Assembly (NCBI RefSeq): GCF_963664415.1
Contig: NZ_OY761441.1
Coordinates: forward strand, 62,001 to 126,000
From: an uncultured Desulfobacter sp.
GTDB lineage: Bacteria > Desulfobacterota > Desulfobacteria > Desulfobacterales > Desulfobacteraceae
Reading direction: 5' to 3'
DNA: 64,000 bases
The first letter of the stretch is position 1, and each line of letters opens with the position of its first letter. Position numbers and translations under genes: made by a program. Below the pieces are notes generated by a model. That model did not search any database and was not told where the DNA came from. It was given only the letters and a program-made list of their open reading frames with translations. Shown here one piece after another: positions 36,311-45,477 of this stretch.

Positions 36311-36759
36311 ACAGTGCTAATATATAGGCTTGCTTCGTTTTTGATATAGGCTTTTTAAGAATGAATAAATGAAACGGTACCGACTTGGGCCGTATAAGTC
36401 AAGTCTGGAATTCCCGTGACAATGTTACGGATACTGGACTTTTGTCCTCTAATACGCAAAACAGAGCTCAAAGTTTTGTGTGGGTTGATAGGGATACTTT
36501 TCTGCTTTCCTGCAAATTTCTTTTGGCCCGGAATAATATGATTTTTTAATAATTAGAATTTAATGAATATGCTTGACTTACACTCTGATTTTATAAGAAA
36601 CTTTCTGTAAACTACAGAGATGTTTTAATATTCGTTGTGGGCCGAACCACGGTCAAAGACCAAGGACGGTCCGTGACCGTTTTTAGGGAAGAATAGCAAG
36701 ACAATAACTGACAATGTCGCTATTTTGAGGAGAGAGTGATTTTTAATTGAGGGAGATAG
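36311..36759. other. Intergenic region between SulP and diacylglycerol kinase genes
   Basis: The two genes are divergent, so promoters are expected here. The only recognisable element is dispersed repeat type A copy 2 (36590-36683). The remainder is A/T-rich and shows no gene. Confidence 0.6.
36590..36683 (+). repeat. Dispersed intergenic repeat, type A copy 2
   Basis: Nearly identical in its core to 31801-31890 (TTCGTTGTGGGCCGAACC onward). It lies upstream of the diacylglycerol kinase gene, which also has an inverted copy just after its stop, so the gene is bracketed by inverted repeats. Confidence 0.85.
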
Positions 36760-37653
36760 ATGAAGGTTCTTCTAATCGGCAACCCGATTTCCAGCGGCGG
36801 TGATACTTATAAACGAATAGAAATCTTGTGCGATATTCTTCAAAAAGGCGGTCATGAGGTTACAACATATCTTACCCGCTATGCCGGTGACGGCAAAGCA
36901 CATGCATTTTCTTTAAGCCGGGGCATAGACCGCATGGTGGTGGTGGGCGGAGACGGCACATTAAATGAAATCATCAATGGTCTGCCTGCTGATTCGTCCT
37001 GTCCGATCCTCCATTTCCCTACGGGAAATGCGAATCTGCTGGCACGGGATTTAAAGCTTCCACAAAAAACTGCGGCGATAGCGGACTTGGTTGAACAGGG
37101 ACGAATCATTCAGGCTGATACGGCGGTGATGAATACCCATCGATTCGTGATGGTTGCCGGAATAGGCTTTGATGCCAGAGTTACGGAAGAATTAAAAAAG
37201 GTCCGAAGCGGGAAAATTAACAACTTAAGTTATGTACGTCCGATTATCCGGGCTGCTAAAACCCGCACGTCACACCCTCTTTTTGTTTCTATTGATAATG
37301 GTGTTATCAAAGCTAAGGCAGCTGCAGTTCTGGTGTCTAATGTGAAAAATTATGCAGGTGTATGTGAGATGGCTTATGACGCTGGAATCTGCAACGGACT
37401 TCTTGATGTGATTATTTTCCCCAGGGAAAACCTTCTGGCGATGCTCTCTTATCTGATTTGTGCTCGGTTTAAAAACATCACAAAAATAAAGGATGTGATC
37501 TACGTTAAAGCCCAAAAAAGTATTCTCGTTCAATCTGAAGAGCCCCTTCCTGTGCAACTGGACGGAGACTTTCATGGCAGACACCATGAAGTGTTTATTC
37601 GCAATCAGCCGGGCACGCTTCGACTGATCGTGCCTGATGGATTTATTAAATAA
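36760..37653 (+). CDS. Diacylglycerol kinase family lipid kinase
   Basis: A 297-residue member of the DAGK catalytic family (DgkB/YegS-like). It has NPISSGGDTYKRIE (residues 7-20, phosphate/substrate loop), the nucleotide motif VVGGDGTLNEIINGL (about 61-75) and PTGNANLLARDL (about 88). The C-terminal beta-sandwich has the usual GDFHGR-type end (LDGDFHG, about 267). It probably phosphorylates a lipid or sphingoid-like alcohol. The start ATG 36760 has a GGGAG ribosome site. The gene is bracketed by oppositely oriented copies of the type A repeat. Confidence 0.85.
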   Translation: MKVLLIGNPISSGGDTYKRIEILCDILQKGGHEVTTYLTRYAGDGKAHAFSLSRGIDRMVVVGGDGTLNEIINGLPADSSCPILHFPTGNANLLARDLKLPQKTAAIADLVEQGRIIQADTAVMNTHRFVMVAGIGFDARVTEELKKVRSGKINNLSYVRPIIRAAKTRTSHPLFVSIDNGVIKAKAAAVLVSNVKNYAGVCEMAYDAGICNGLLDVIIFPRENLLAMLSYLICARFKNITKIKDVIYVKAQKSILVQSEEPLPVQLDGDFHGRHHEVFIRNQPGTLRLIVPDGFIK

Positions 37654-37654
37654 A

Positions 37655-37741
37655 GGCCACGGGCCGGCCTTGGTCTTTGACCGTGGTTCGGACCACAACG
37701 AATATTGAAACATCTCTGAGGCTTACAGAGCGTTTCTTATA
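37655..37741 (-). repeat. Dispersed intergenic repeat, type A copy 3 (inverted)
   Basis: The reverse complement of the type A core, starting two bases after the diacylglycerol kinase stop. It could fold into a terminator-like hairpin, since the ending A-run is T-rich on the opposite strand. Confidence 0.82.
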
Positions 37742-37919
37742 AAAAAAAGAGAGGGTGTTTAGAAGATCATACGTCAAAGAAAGTCGCCAAATTGACCCAG
37801 ATAATTTTCAGCATAAACGGCCACGGCATTTTGGCCTGGGCCGTAGTGCGGGTGGAAGGCAGATATTCAGGGTAAATTCTTGGGTTTTTACCGTCATTCC
37901 CGGATCCGGGAAAACCGAT

Positions 37920-38425
37920 TCAATCATTGCATAATAATGCTGCCCCAGGATTGGATATAGACCAGTTCACCGAATCGGTAAACTCCTGGTTTGTCATGGC
38001 TGATGCAAGTCCGTTGTTGTAGAACATCAGCAGCACTTCATCTCTCTTTTCGGTTACCCGGCGCCTTACTGCATCAATGATATCCGGTGCGTTTTCAGGC
38101 AAGAGGCGCTCCAGGGAAAAATGATTGTCAAACTCCCAACTGGCATGCACCGGAACACCTTGATGATTATACTTGTCCAACGTGGACAGAATACTGCGGA
38201 TGATTCTGATATCTTTTCCGTAGCCTCTTTCATCATTGGTATCCCCGCGAAAGGAATGGTAAAGATTGCCGTGAAATCCAAAGGCCACATATACGTTTTT
38301 GTCCAGATGGGCTTTTGCCTCGACACCGGGCAAAGAAATAGCAGACAGGCAGCGAAAGCCTGCTACTCCGAGCATGAGGGCGAGAATAACCCCGCCGTAT
38401 AATTTTTTTGGGGCAGCATCGTCAT
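37920..38425 (-). pseudogene. Broken gene for an exported protein of unknown family
   Basis: The open frame 37920-38375 (151 residues) contains AFGFHGNLYHSFRGDTNDERGYG and RSILSTLDKYNHQGVP, recalling the start of a GH57/deacetylase-like fold, but the family is not certain. Its N-terminus lacks a proper start. If a run of seven A's (38403-38409 on the minus strand) is shifted by one, the frame joins the ATG at 38425, giving MTMLPQK followed by a good signal peptide (KLYGGVILALMLGVAGFRC). The end after WSISNPG also looks truncated. So both a frameshift and a lost C-terminus are likely. A sequencing error in the A-run is possible. Confidence 0.55.
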
Positions 38426-38568
38426 ATTTTTACTAATCGTTTTTTTACAGCATTCTAATAAAAATATAACATTCTATTTAGAGGGGTGAATTGGGGTGAT
38501 AAACGTCATACGCAGGATATTTATTTGTACCAATAGAATTTGTGCTTTCCGGATTATTTATATTATAA

Positions 38569-38862
38569 TTATTTTTTCCGGGCGGAAAATATCCAGACAA
38601 GGGACCATCCTAAGGCCACTGGCAGAAATCCCGACACGATAAACATTAAAATTTGTCCTTGCCAGGGTTTTGCCCACAATGCACTGATGATGAGAACTGC
38701 TGCGGATAATACAATGGCAATTCTTATTTTCATCGTGAATATCCCGGCAGATGATTTTGTTTTTTTCCTTTTGCCCGAAGGTTTTGGGGCGATCATTCTG
38801 GGCACAATCAGAATACACAGTATCAAAAGGACAAGTACAAGAATTTCGCTGATGCCGGTCAA
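38569..38862 (-). CDS. Small membrane protein of unknown function
   Basis: 97 residues with three hydrophobic segments: about 5-25, 45-62 and 70-92, separated by a lysine-rich loop (KPSGKRKKTKSSAG). No family recognised. The start is TTG 38862 with AGGAAA upstream. It is the last gene of the run plsB, MurU-AmgK, dapB, J-domain protein, 34 bases after the J-domain gene. Confidence 0.6.
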   Translation of the reverse strand: MTGISEILVLVLLILCILIVPRMIAPKPSGKRKKTKSSAGIFTMKIRIAIVLSAAVLIISALWAKPWQGQILMFIVSGFLPVALGWSLVWIFSARKK

Positions 38863-38896
38863 TTATATTTCCTATAATTTGTTATATTTAATTTTT

Positions 38897-39421
38897 TTAC
38901 CTGTTATAAATGGATTTTAGTTCTGCATATGCCTGTTGAATTTCTAAAAACTTTTCATTGGCGAGATTTGAAAACTCTTCACCCAGATGGGAAAGCTTGT
39001 CCGGGTGGTATTGCTTGGCCTTGTTTTTATATGCAGTTTGTATTTCAGCCCAGGACGCAGATTTGTCCACACCAAGGATTTCATATGGGGATTTAAGGCC
39101 ACTGTTTTTGGCTGAGCTTTCCCTTTTTGTTGACTGGCCGGTTGTGTTGGAATTGCTTGACGATCGGTTTTGTGCACCTTGTTTAAATGTACCGGTAGTG
39201 CCAGGATCTTTCGCGTTTTTTCCAGGCGATTGTTTATTCCCTTTTTTAAATAAAAAGGAGGGCAGGCGGCCATATCTGATTAGATGATACAGACACATCA
39301 GAACCAGACTGTCATCTATCCAGCCAATCCAGGGCAGATACATTTCAGGAATGAGATCCGCAGGCGAAATAAGATAGGCAAGACCCAGCAGAATCAGTAC
39401 AAATTTAACCAAGGTGGACAT
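38897..39421 (-). CDS. DUF1232 membrane domain plus J-domain protein
   Basis: A 174-residue protein. The N-terminus is a YkvA-type DUF1232 segment (LAYLISPADLIPE, WIGWIDDSLVL; about residues 10-50), likely membrane-bound. A low-complexity Ser/Thr/Lys linker (about 62-108) leads to a C-terminal J domain (about 111-174) with the HPD triad in KQYHPDK. It should recruit and stimulate an Hsp70 at the membrane. It starts at ATG 39421, two bases after the dapB stop at 39424, so the genes are co-transcribed. Length and layout match small DnaJ-like proteins of related deltaproteobacteria. Confidence 0.82.
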   Translation of the reverse strand: MSTLVKFVLILLGLAYLISPADLIPEMYLPWIGWIDDSLVLMCLYHLIRYGRLPSFLFKKGNKQSPGKNAKDPGTTGTFKQGAQNRSSSNSNTTGQSTKRESSAKNSGLKSPYEILGVDKSASWAEIQTAYKNKAKQYHPDKLSHLGEEFSNLANEKFLEIQQAYAELKSIYNR

Positions 39422-39423
39422 TG

Positions 39424-40260
39424 TTATTTTCCGGCAGTCAGCACATCAATCATGGTGAACAGTTTCTGGTCAAAATTGTTTGTATCAATACGGTGTTGTA
39501 AAAAAACAACCGCATCAAATGTACCTGAAGCATATATCTGCCGTCCGTTTATGTTATGTTTCAGTTCAAACAGTGCAGATCCGTCCGGGGCTGTTAATGT
39601 ATATGTATGCCATCCGTGCCCGTCTATAAATTCCTCCGGCACACCTAAAGTTCCTTGCTGGATTTTAGGGTCTCTGATTTTTTCAATATCAGAAATCTTA
39701 AAGTCTGCTCCCAGTTGATTGAAACTGGCCACCAGAGCCTTGGCAGTGCCGGATGTATCGGCTTTGCCCTGCTGATGGCTCTCTGTAACTTGAAGGGTGA
39801 ACCCTTTGAACAGTCCAGGAAAAGTGTTGGCCCCATATTCAATCATGGCCTGGAGTCCGACAATCTGTTTGGCCATGTTCGGGGCGATGACCGCAGGCAT
39901 GGATCCGTTACTGACCGTTTGTTCAAGATCCTGTCTGTCTCCGCCCGTGGTGCCCATCACAAATGGGATCTTATAGCGAACATAGAATTTCGCATTGTCA
40001 TTTACCGCAGTCGGGTGGGTATAATCAACACAGATGCAGCCGGGATAGGCCTCAAGAATTTCATTGATCTTATCTTCCCTTTCACTGGGTTTTAACAGGG
40101 TCACTTCTGTCTGATCCACAGACACTCGGTCCTGGGTTATTTCCTCGCCGGTCAGAGAGAACGGTACAAGGGAAAACCGCCCATCCTTTAACGCGGCAGA
40201 AGCCATTATGCGGGCCACGTTGCCAGGCAGTCCGCTGATCATGACGGGTATGCAATTCAT
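39424..40260 (-). CDS. dapB: 4-hydroxy-tetrahydrodipicolinate reductase, plant-type
   Basis: A 278-residue NAD(P)H-dependent reductase of the lysine and diaminopimelate pathway. The N-terminal nucleotide site is ISGLPGNVARIM (about residues 9-20). VDYTHPTAVNDN and PFVMGTTGGDR (about 80-120) and ESHQQGKADTSGTAKAL (about 165-181) match the plant/Chlamydia-like DapB branch rather than the Escherichia type. The ATG overlaps the stop of the MurU-AmgK gene as ATGA. It supplies diaminopimelate for peptidoglycan, which fits with the neighbouring wall-recycling enzymes. Confidence 0.86.
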   Translation of the reverse strand: MNCIPVMISGLPGNVARIMASAALKDGRFSLVPFSLTGEEITQDRVSVDQTEVTLLKPSEREDKINEILEAYPGCICVDYTHPTAVNDNAKFYVRYKIPFVMGTTGGDRQDLEQTVSNGSMPAVIAPNMAKQIVGLQAMIEYGANTFPGLFKGFTLQVTESHQQGKADTSGTAKALVASFNQLGADFKISDIEKIRDPKIQQGTLGVPEEFIDGHGWHTYTLTAPDGSALFELKHNINGRQIYASGTFDAVVFLQHRIDTNNFDQKLFTMIDVLTAGK

Positions 40261-41948
40261 TTCAAATCTCCTTGAAGGCTTTGGACAAAATGGGTCAGTC
40301 CGGCCAGTTCTGGTTCATTTAGGGTCTTGAGTCGATATTCAAGTTCATTTAAGGCCGGCGGGATATATTGTTCAAATTGGGTTTTGTTTTTAACTCGGAT
40401 CAAAAAACCAAATGCACCCAGCATTTGAAGGTTACGTGATATACAGCAGTATCTGAAAGAGTGCATAAAAGCATCTATATCAAAGGATACTTTCAGGCCG
40501 ATTTTTTCCAAAGCATAGTTTATAAGTTGATCCCGGACAACCTGGGGCAGTGTAACATAGGGGTCAATCAAAAGGGAAGCCAGATCATATTGAAAAGGAC
40601 CTGGTCGAGCTGATTGAAAATCGATGAACCAGGGCCGGCCGTCATGGATCATAATATTTTTCGACTGGCAGTCCCGGTGCATTAGCCCATTCATTGCATG
40701 AATCAATGCATTGTCGGCAATATGGGAAAATGCCCGTGTAAAATTTTCAAGCGGTTCTGTGCGGCCAAGGTATTTAGTGACAAAGGCCTGCATAAAATAT
40801 CTGCATTCCAGATCCAAAATCATCTGTTTTGAGTAGGACGGGGTTTGGCAGGTCCAGCGGGTATCAAAATTTTTAATACCTTTAAAGGAAAAATCAATCA
40901 GACTATCAATGACACATTGATACCAGTGAATAACCTGGGGTGTGTCCATGCCTTGGATATGGTCGGCCAGATGGGTACCGCCAAGATCTGCCACGGCCAC
41001 CTGACCTGAAATGGTGTCATGGCCCAAAATTTGAGGGACTGCAATGCCTTTGGCGGTCAAATGTTTCCCGATTTTTATAAATGCATTCAACTGGGCTGTG
41101 CCGTTGTTGGTTTGGGCCGCATCCACACAGATGCCGTGATCCGAAAGAATCAGGCTTTTTTCTTGATAGCGGGCACGAAACCAGAGACGGTCCGAGCCGT
41201 CCCCGGCTATGGACTGGATGTCTATATCATCTATTTGAGACTGAGCTATTCCAAAAATTTGAGCGGCCAGGCATTCCCTGGATGTGTGTTGGTAATCCTG
41301 GGGGGTGCCCATATCCCGCCAATAAAATTGTTTGGCTTTGACCGCAGAAATTTTTCCCAGTTCACATACCTTTTTATATACATCAATACTTGAAAATATT
41401 TTTTCAGGGGGCATGTATTCAAAAATATCCGGGGATATGGCCTGAATTCCCGTGAATGCAAGACCGAATTCAGGTGCCTGGGAAAAATGTTTGATAATGC
41501 CCAGTTCCGGGGTTGTCTGATCCACACAAAGGGTATTAAACCGGTAGCAGTCATGGACCAACAAAGTCGCAAGGGCTTTGGATGCCTTGTGGCAGGCCAT
41601 GAGGTATGACAGATCAAAATTACAGAGCACATCTGCATTAATCACAAAAAAATCATCATCTGCCAACCTCGCGCCAAGGTTGGCTATCGCCCCGCCGGTA
41701 TCGAGAATTACTGGCTCAAAAACTACTTCCAACAATTGTTTTGATGGGTGGCTATCAACAAAATGTGCTACGGCGTCTGCCAGATGATGCGCATTGATAA
41801 AAATCTTTGTGCAACCGGCATCTAAAAGATGGTTAACGGCATAATAAAGTACCGGCCGGCCGTTGATGGTGAAAAGGGGTTTGGGTAATTGCTGTGTATA
41901 GGGCAGCAGCCTTGTGCCAAACCCGGCTGCAAGTATCAGGGCTTTCAT
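40257..41948 (-). CDS. Fused nucleotidyltransferase - sugar kinase (MurU-AmgK-like)
   Basis: About 563 residues. The N-terminal half (residues 1-235) is a sugar-1-phosphate nucleotidyltransferase (KALILAAGFGTRLLPYTQQLPKPL). The C-terminal half (about 245-560) is an aminoglycoside-phosphotransferase fold with the kinase motif MHRDCQSKNIM and the metal motif IDFQSARPGPFQYD. In pseudomonads, separate AmgK and MurU proteins convert MurNAc to UDP-MurNAc in peptidoglycan recycling; this looks like both joined in one chain. ATG 41948 is preferred to 41984 because the protein then starts exactly at the nucleotidyltransferase fold and follows plsB by four bases. The pathway call is inference; an alternative is another sugar-nucleotide route. 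Confidence 0.75.
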   Translation of the reverse strand: MKALILAAGFGTRLLPYTQQLPKPLFTINGRPVLYYAVNHLLDAGCTKIFINAHHLADAVAHFVDSHPSKQLLEVVFEPVILDTGGAIANLGARLADDDFFVINADVLCNFDLSYLMACHKASKALATLLVHDCYRFNTLCVDQTTPELGIIKHFSQAPEFGLAFTGIQAISPDIFEYMPPEKIFSSIDVYKKVCELGKISAVKAKQFYWRDMGTPQDYQHTSRECLAAQIFGIAQSQIDDIDIQSIAGDGSDRLWFRARYQEKSLILSDHGICVDAAQTNNGTAQLNAFIKIGKHLTAKGIAVPQILGHDTISGQVAVADLGGTHLADHIQGMDTPQVIHWYQCVIDSLIDFSFKGIKNFDTRWTCQTPSYSKQMILDLECRYFMQAFVTKYLGRTEPLENFTRAFSHIADNALIHAMNGLMHRDCQSKNIMIHDGRPWFIDFQSARPGPFQYDLASLLIDPYVTLPQVVRDQLINYALEKIGLKVSFDIDAFMHSFRYCCISRNLQMLGAFGFLIRVKNKTQFEQYIPPALNELEYRLKTLNEPELAGLTHFVQSLQGDLK

Positions 41949-41952
41949 TATG

Positions 41953-44597
41953 TCAGCTTGAGATCCGTCTGGAAAGCAGATCAATAATCTCTTTGTATTC
42001 GTCTATGCGGACCTGATCTCCGGAGCCGTTAATATGATTTTTGGCAAAATAGTTCACAGCGTTGCGGTAGTTGATCAAAGACAAGGATTCCTTTCGTACC
42101 ACCTGGTTGCGTTTGTAAAGTTTGGTGCCGAATGAGAGCAGTTTTTTTGCACGCTCTTTGATATCATATTTGTCCGTTTTTTCCTTTTCCAGAAACACAA
42201 GGCAGGTCATATAGGATTCAAAGAAGGGAATGAGAAAGGCTGCAAACCATTTAAGTTTTCTCAATCCTTCCGATGTCAGGTTAAAGGTGTCGGCATATTC
42301 CGCATCAGGCACAAGGATACCCTCGTTGACAAATCCTTTCAGGGCCTTTGAGATTTGATCTTGTGGTGAAATCTGTTCATCAAATGAAAATTCGTCCGTG
42401 AACAGTTTTTGTAAAAAAATATATCTGGATACAAGATCCTGCATTTCAAACTTGAACCGGTCTATTTCTATAATGGCCGCAGCCGTATATGCAGCCGCAC
42501 AAAGAAACAGATGACCGAATTTTTATAGTAGTCCAGAACCGGCCTTTTGTTGTGCTTGACAATGAGCATGGTGGTGTCAGTGATTTCATCTTCATCCTCA
42601 TCGGCAAGCTCAATGAAATTTCTGGAGAGAAAATTTTCAATGACTGAAACAAAGGCATTGTCCGGGTCAATCATCAATGTGTCGGACAGATATGCTCCGT
42701 GATAGACCAGATGATTCATATAGGTGTTTACCCGGGCAAACATCTGTTGTTTTGTAAACGTGTTTTCCGAGCAGTTCAGGATGCCGGAGGCAATAATTCC
42801 ATGAGGTGTGGCAACGGTATTGTCGTTGATATGATTTATCAGTTTGTATCCAAAGCCTTTGACAAAGTGACTGAACTCCGGGTCACTGATTTTTTTAAGA
42901 TCAACGCCTTTTTCTTCCATATATGCGTTCATGGAGATCGGTGCATCGAATTTAATGTATACTTTGCCGTATTTGCGTTTTAAAAACTTGCGTGTATTCA
43001 ACAGGCCTTTGAGGTTTTCAGGTGTTTTGTTGCCACCTTCGATCTCTTTAAGATATGCGTCTTCTTCCAAAACCCTGTCATATCCCACATAAATTGGCAC
43101 AAAATAGAGGTCTTCACAGGCGCCGCTTAAGAATGCCCGGATAATTATGGACAGCCCGCCGATTTTGGGTGGCAGTACTTTTCCTGTCCGGCTTCTGCCT
43201 CCTTCTATATATATTTTGATGTTAAACCCTTCATAAAGGAGCTTTTCGATATATGCCGCAAAAATTCTGGCATACAATTCCGCGCCCTTGAACGTCCTGC
43301 GAAGGAAAAAGGCACCGCCACCCCTGAATAACGGCCCAAGAGGCCAGAAGGAAAGGTTTTTGCCTGCGGCAATATGGGGGCAGGGCATATTGTTTTTATA
43401 CATAACATAGGGTAAAAGCAGGTAATCAAGGTGGCTTTTATGGCAGGGAATCAGAATCAGCGGGGCTTTGGTGTAGGTCTCACGCATCAGGTTGATCTCA
43501 TCCTGGGATACGGAAACCCCTTCAAATATGTTTTTAAATACCCAAGTAAAAAGCCAGTCTAAAAACTTGATCACTCTTAAACTGTAATTGGAAGCAATTT
43601 CATCAATGTAGCCGGCCGCCTTTTTGTTTACCTTTCGCAAAGGTGTGCCTGTTTTGTCTGCATAGGCTGCCAGGTATTCTCTCAGGGATTTTCTGTTAAG
43701 AATGTCCTCGGTGATCTCCTGACGGGATTTAAGTACAGGCCCTGTGATGCTTTTGCGCTGACGGTTCAGGATATCCACCAGCAGACTTCTCAGTCGATGG
43801 GTCTGGAATTCCGAGTCAAGACGCTGGATCTCGGGCCGGGCTAAAAATTCTTTCAGATTCACAGGCCGTGCGACTTGCACCCGAATTTTTTCCGGCCGGC
43901 GCAGCATGGTGAATACCCTTTTGAGGCGCCCGGGTTTTTCATGGGTGCCGAATATGATGTCCCCGAGGCTTGGATTTTTGTGCATGGGTTTGGTGATATA
44001 GATAATGTCCTCAGGCATAATAACAACGGACTTTTTAATTTGTTTTTGCAATTCAATGAGATGGAATAGGGGGTCCGGTGTGGATCTGATAAATCTGTTA
44101 TAAAATTCATCCTCTTCGATAAGACTGATAAAGCCTGCCCGGTTTTCCAGAAGCATTTTTCGGGCATATCCGCTGGAATAGATGTCCTTGAAATGGAAAT
44201 GGTGGAAAAAGTAGTATAGATGCGAAAGAATAACCCTTCCCATCTGTTTTGCCGGCAAAAGAAAGAAAAACCGTAAATCAAAACTCAGTTCAGGGTAAGG
44301 GCCGTTGATGGGTCTTAAAAGGGTATGAAAATATAAGAAATCAAAAACGTGTTTATTCTTACAGGCAAAAACAACGATTGAATCAGGCGCTGTATTTTTT
44401 ATCCGTTCAAGGCTGTTATTATCTATGCTGATTTTATTAACAAGATGGTTCAGTATCTTTCTGAGAATAAAGCTTTGGGTGCCTGGATAAAAATTTGAAT
44501 AATGATCATAGGTGTAGTTAAGCAGAAACGCTATTAAATTACGTATTTTTGTTCTGGTGGTTGAGACCAGGTTATTTATCGGTGCAAACAAACTCAT
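41953..44597 (-). pseudogene. plsB: PlsB-like glycerol-3-phosphate acyltransferase, single frameshift
   Basis: The first frame (44597 to 42468, 709 residues) contains the acyltransferase motifs HKSHLDYLLLPYVMY (catalytic HxxxxD), FRGGGAFFLRR, EGGRSRTGK and FVPIYVGYDRV. It ends abruptly in a basic out-of-frame tail just after YYKNSVICFFV. A -1 shift near 42496-42500 restores AAYTAAAIIEIDRFKFEM and joins the 163-residue frame ending at 41953, giving about 872 residues, the normal PlsB length. The enzyme makes lysophosphatidate from acyl-CoA or acyl-ACP. Either the gene is freshly broken or one base is missing from the assembly; conservation on both sides favours the latter or a very recent event. 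Confidence 0.8.
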
Positions 44598-45035
44598 AGG
44601 GTGTCCTTTTTTCCTTCGAAGTTTGAAGGGTCAATCGTGGCAGGAACGCTTTTTTCGGTTAATTCAATACCAGAGCTTGGTTTACATGGCAATATGATAA
44701 TTTTAATATAACGGCCATGGGCCGACCTGATCTATCAACACACAGGCTTAAATCAACAACAAAGTCAGGAACTCATTCAATAACTTATTTTGAGTCTTTC
44801 CGGTAAAAATGATTAAAATAATATTTTGATTCTACGATAACACATTGAATTGTATGTGTTTATTTTGGTATTTTGATATGGGTAAAAACGCCTTGATAAA
44901 ATCAAAGGCCTGTGATACTTTTCTTCATCTATTTGAAATTGAAACAAGCATATAAGCAAGTGCACTAAATTTTTTGGGTATGAATCACGTATTTACGTAT
45001 CAAATGTTTAGACGGGAATTTAAGGAGGATAACCT
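44598..45035. other. Intergenic region between plsB and the small membrane protein
   Basis: Divergent promoters are expected. It holds an inverted type B repeat (44708-44790). The rest is A/T-rich without a gene. Confidence 0.6.
44708..44790 (-). repeat. Dispersed intergenic repeat, type B copy 2 (inverted)
   Basis: On the minus strand it reads through GTTGTTGATTTAAGCC to TCAGGTCGGCCCATGGCC. It is the most diverged copy in the middle but keeps both ends. Confidence 0.75.
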
Positions 45036-45239
45036 ATGAAAACGTTAATTGGCGGAGCTATTGCAGTTCTTCTCGGAGTTGTTGGTCTGGCAGTATGGTT
45101 TACGGAATTTTTGATGATTATTACCGGATGTATCCCTGTTGTTCTTCTGCTGGGCGGCGGCTTTGCACTCTACCTTGGATTTGACGAGTTGAAAGACTCT
45201 TGGAAAAATGACGAAGGCGTTGACGCTTCTGCCGATTAA
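45036..45239 (+). CDS. Small two-helix membrane protein (MamI-like layout)
   Basis: 67 residues with two hydrophobic helices (about 5-24 and 27-47) and an acidic tail (DELKDSWKNDEG). A strong AAGGAGG ribosome site precedes ATG 45036, and a terminator follows, so this is a real single-gene unit. The layout and the segment GCIPVVLLLGGG resemble MamI of magnetosome islands, but such proteins also occur widely without magnetosomes, and no other mam gene is present. Function unknown. Confidence 0.75.
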   Translation: MKTLIGGAIAVLLGVVGLAVWFTEFLMIITGCIPVVLLLGGGFALYLGFDELKDSWKNDEGVDASAD

Positions 45240-45340
45240 GACAAGATCCAGCTTGTCGAACCTAGAAAATATTCGACATTAAGAAAAGCGCCTGATAATT
45301 CCAGCTTTGCCGGATTTGTCAGTCCTTAGTCCATCGATTG

Positions 45341-45376
45341 AAAGGGCCGTGATACAATAACATCACAGCCCTTTTT
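45341..45376 (+). terminator. Rho-independent terminator
   Basis: AAAGGGC and GTGAT pair with ATCAC and GCCCTTT around a short loop, with one unpaired base on each side, and a T-run follows. It ends the transcript of the small membrane protein gene. Confidence 0.8.
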
Positions 45377-45380
45377 CATT

Positions 45381-45477
45381 TTATAAGAAAGTCTGGCTAA
45401 GTTACTCAGATTTTTCAAGCTTTGTTGTGGGCTAAGCCCGGCAGTTGATATGTCAGGTCGGCCCATGGCCGTTATAT
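45381..45477 (+). repeat. Dispersed intergenic repeat, type B copy 3
   Basis: A clean copy: TTATAAGAAAGTCTGG at the left and CGGCCCATGGCCG at the right. Its right end lies inside the 3' end of the NamZ-like gene, which reads through it on the minus strand. Confidence 0.88.
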
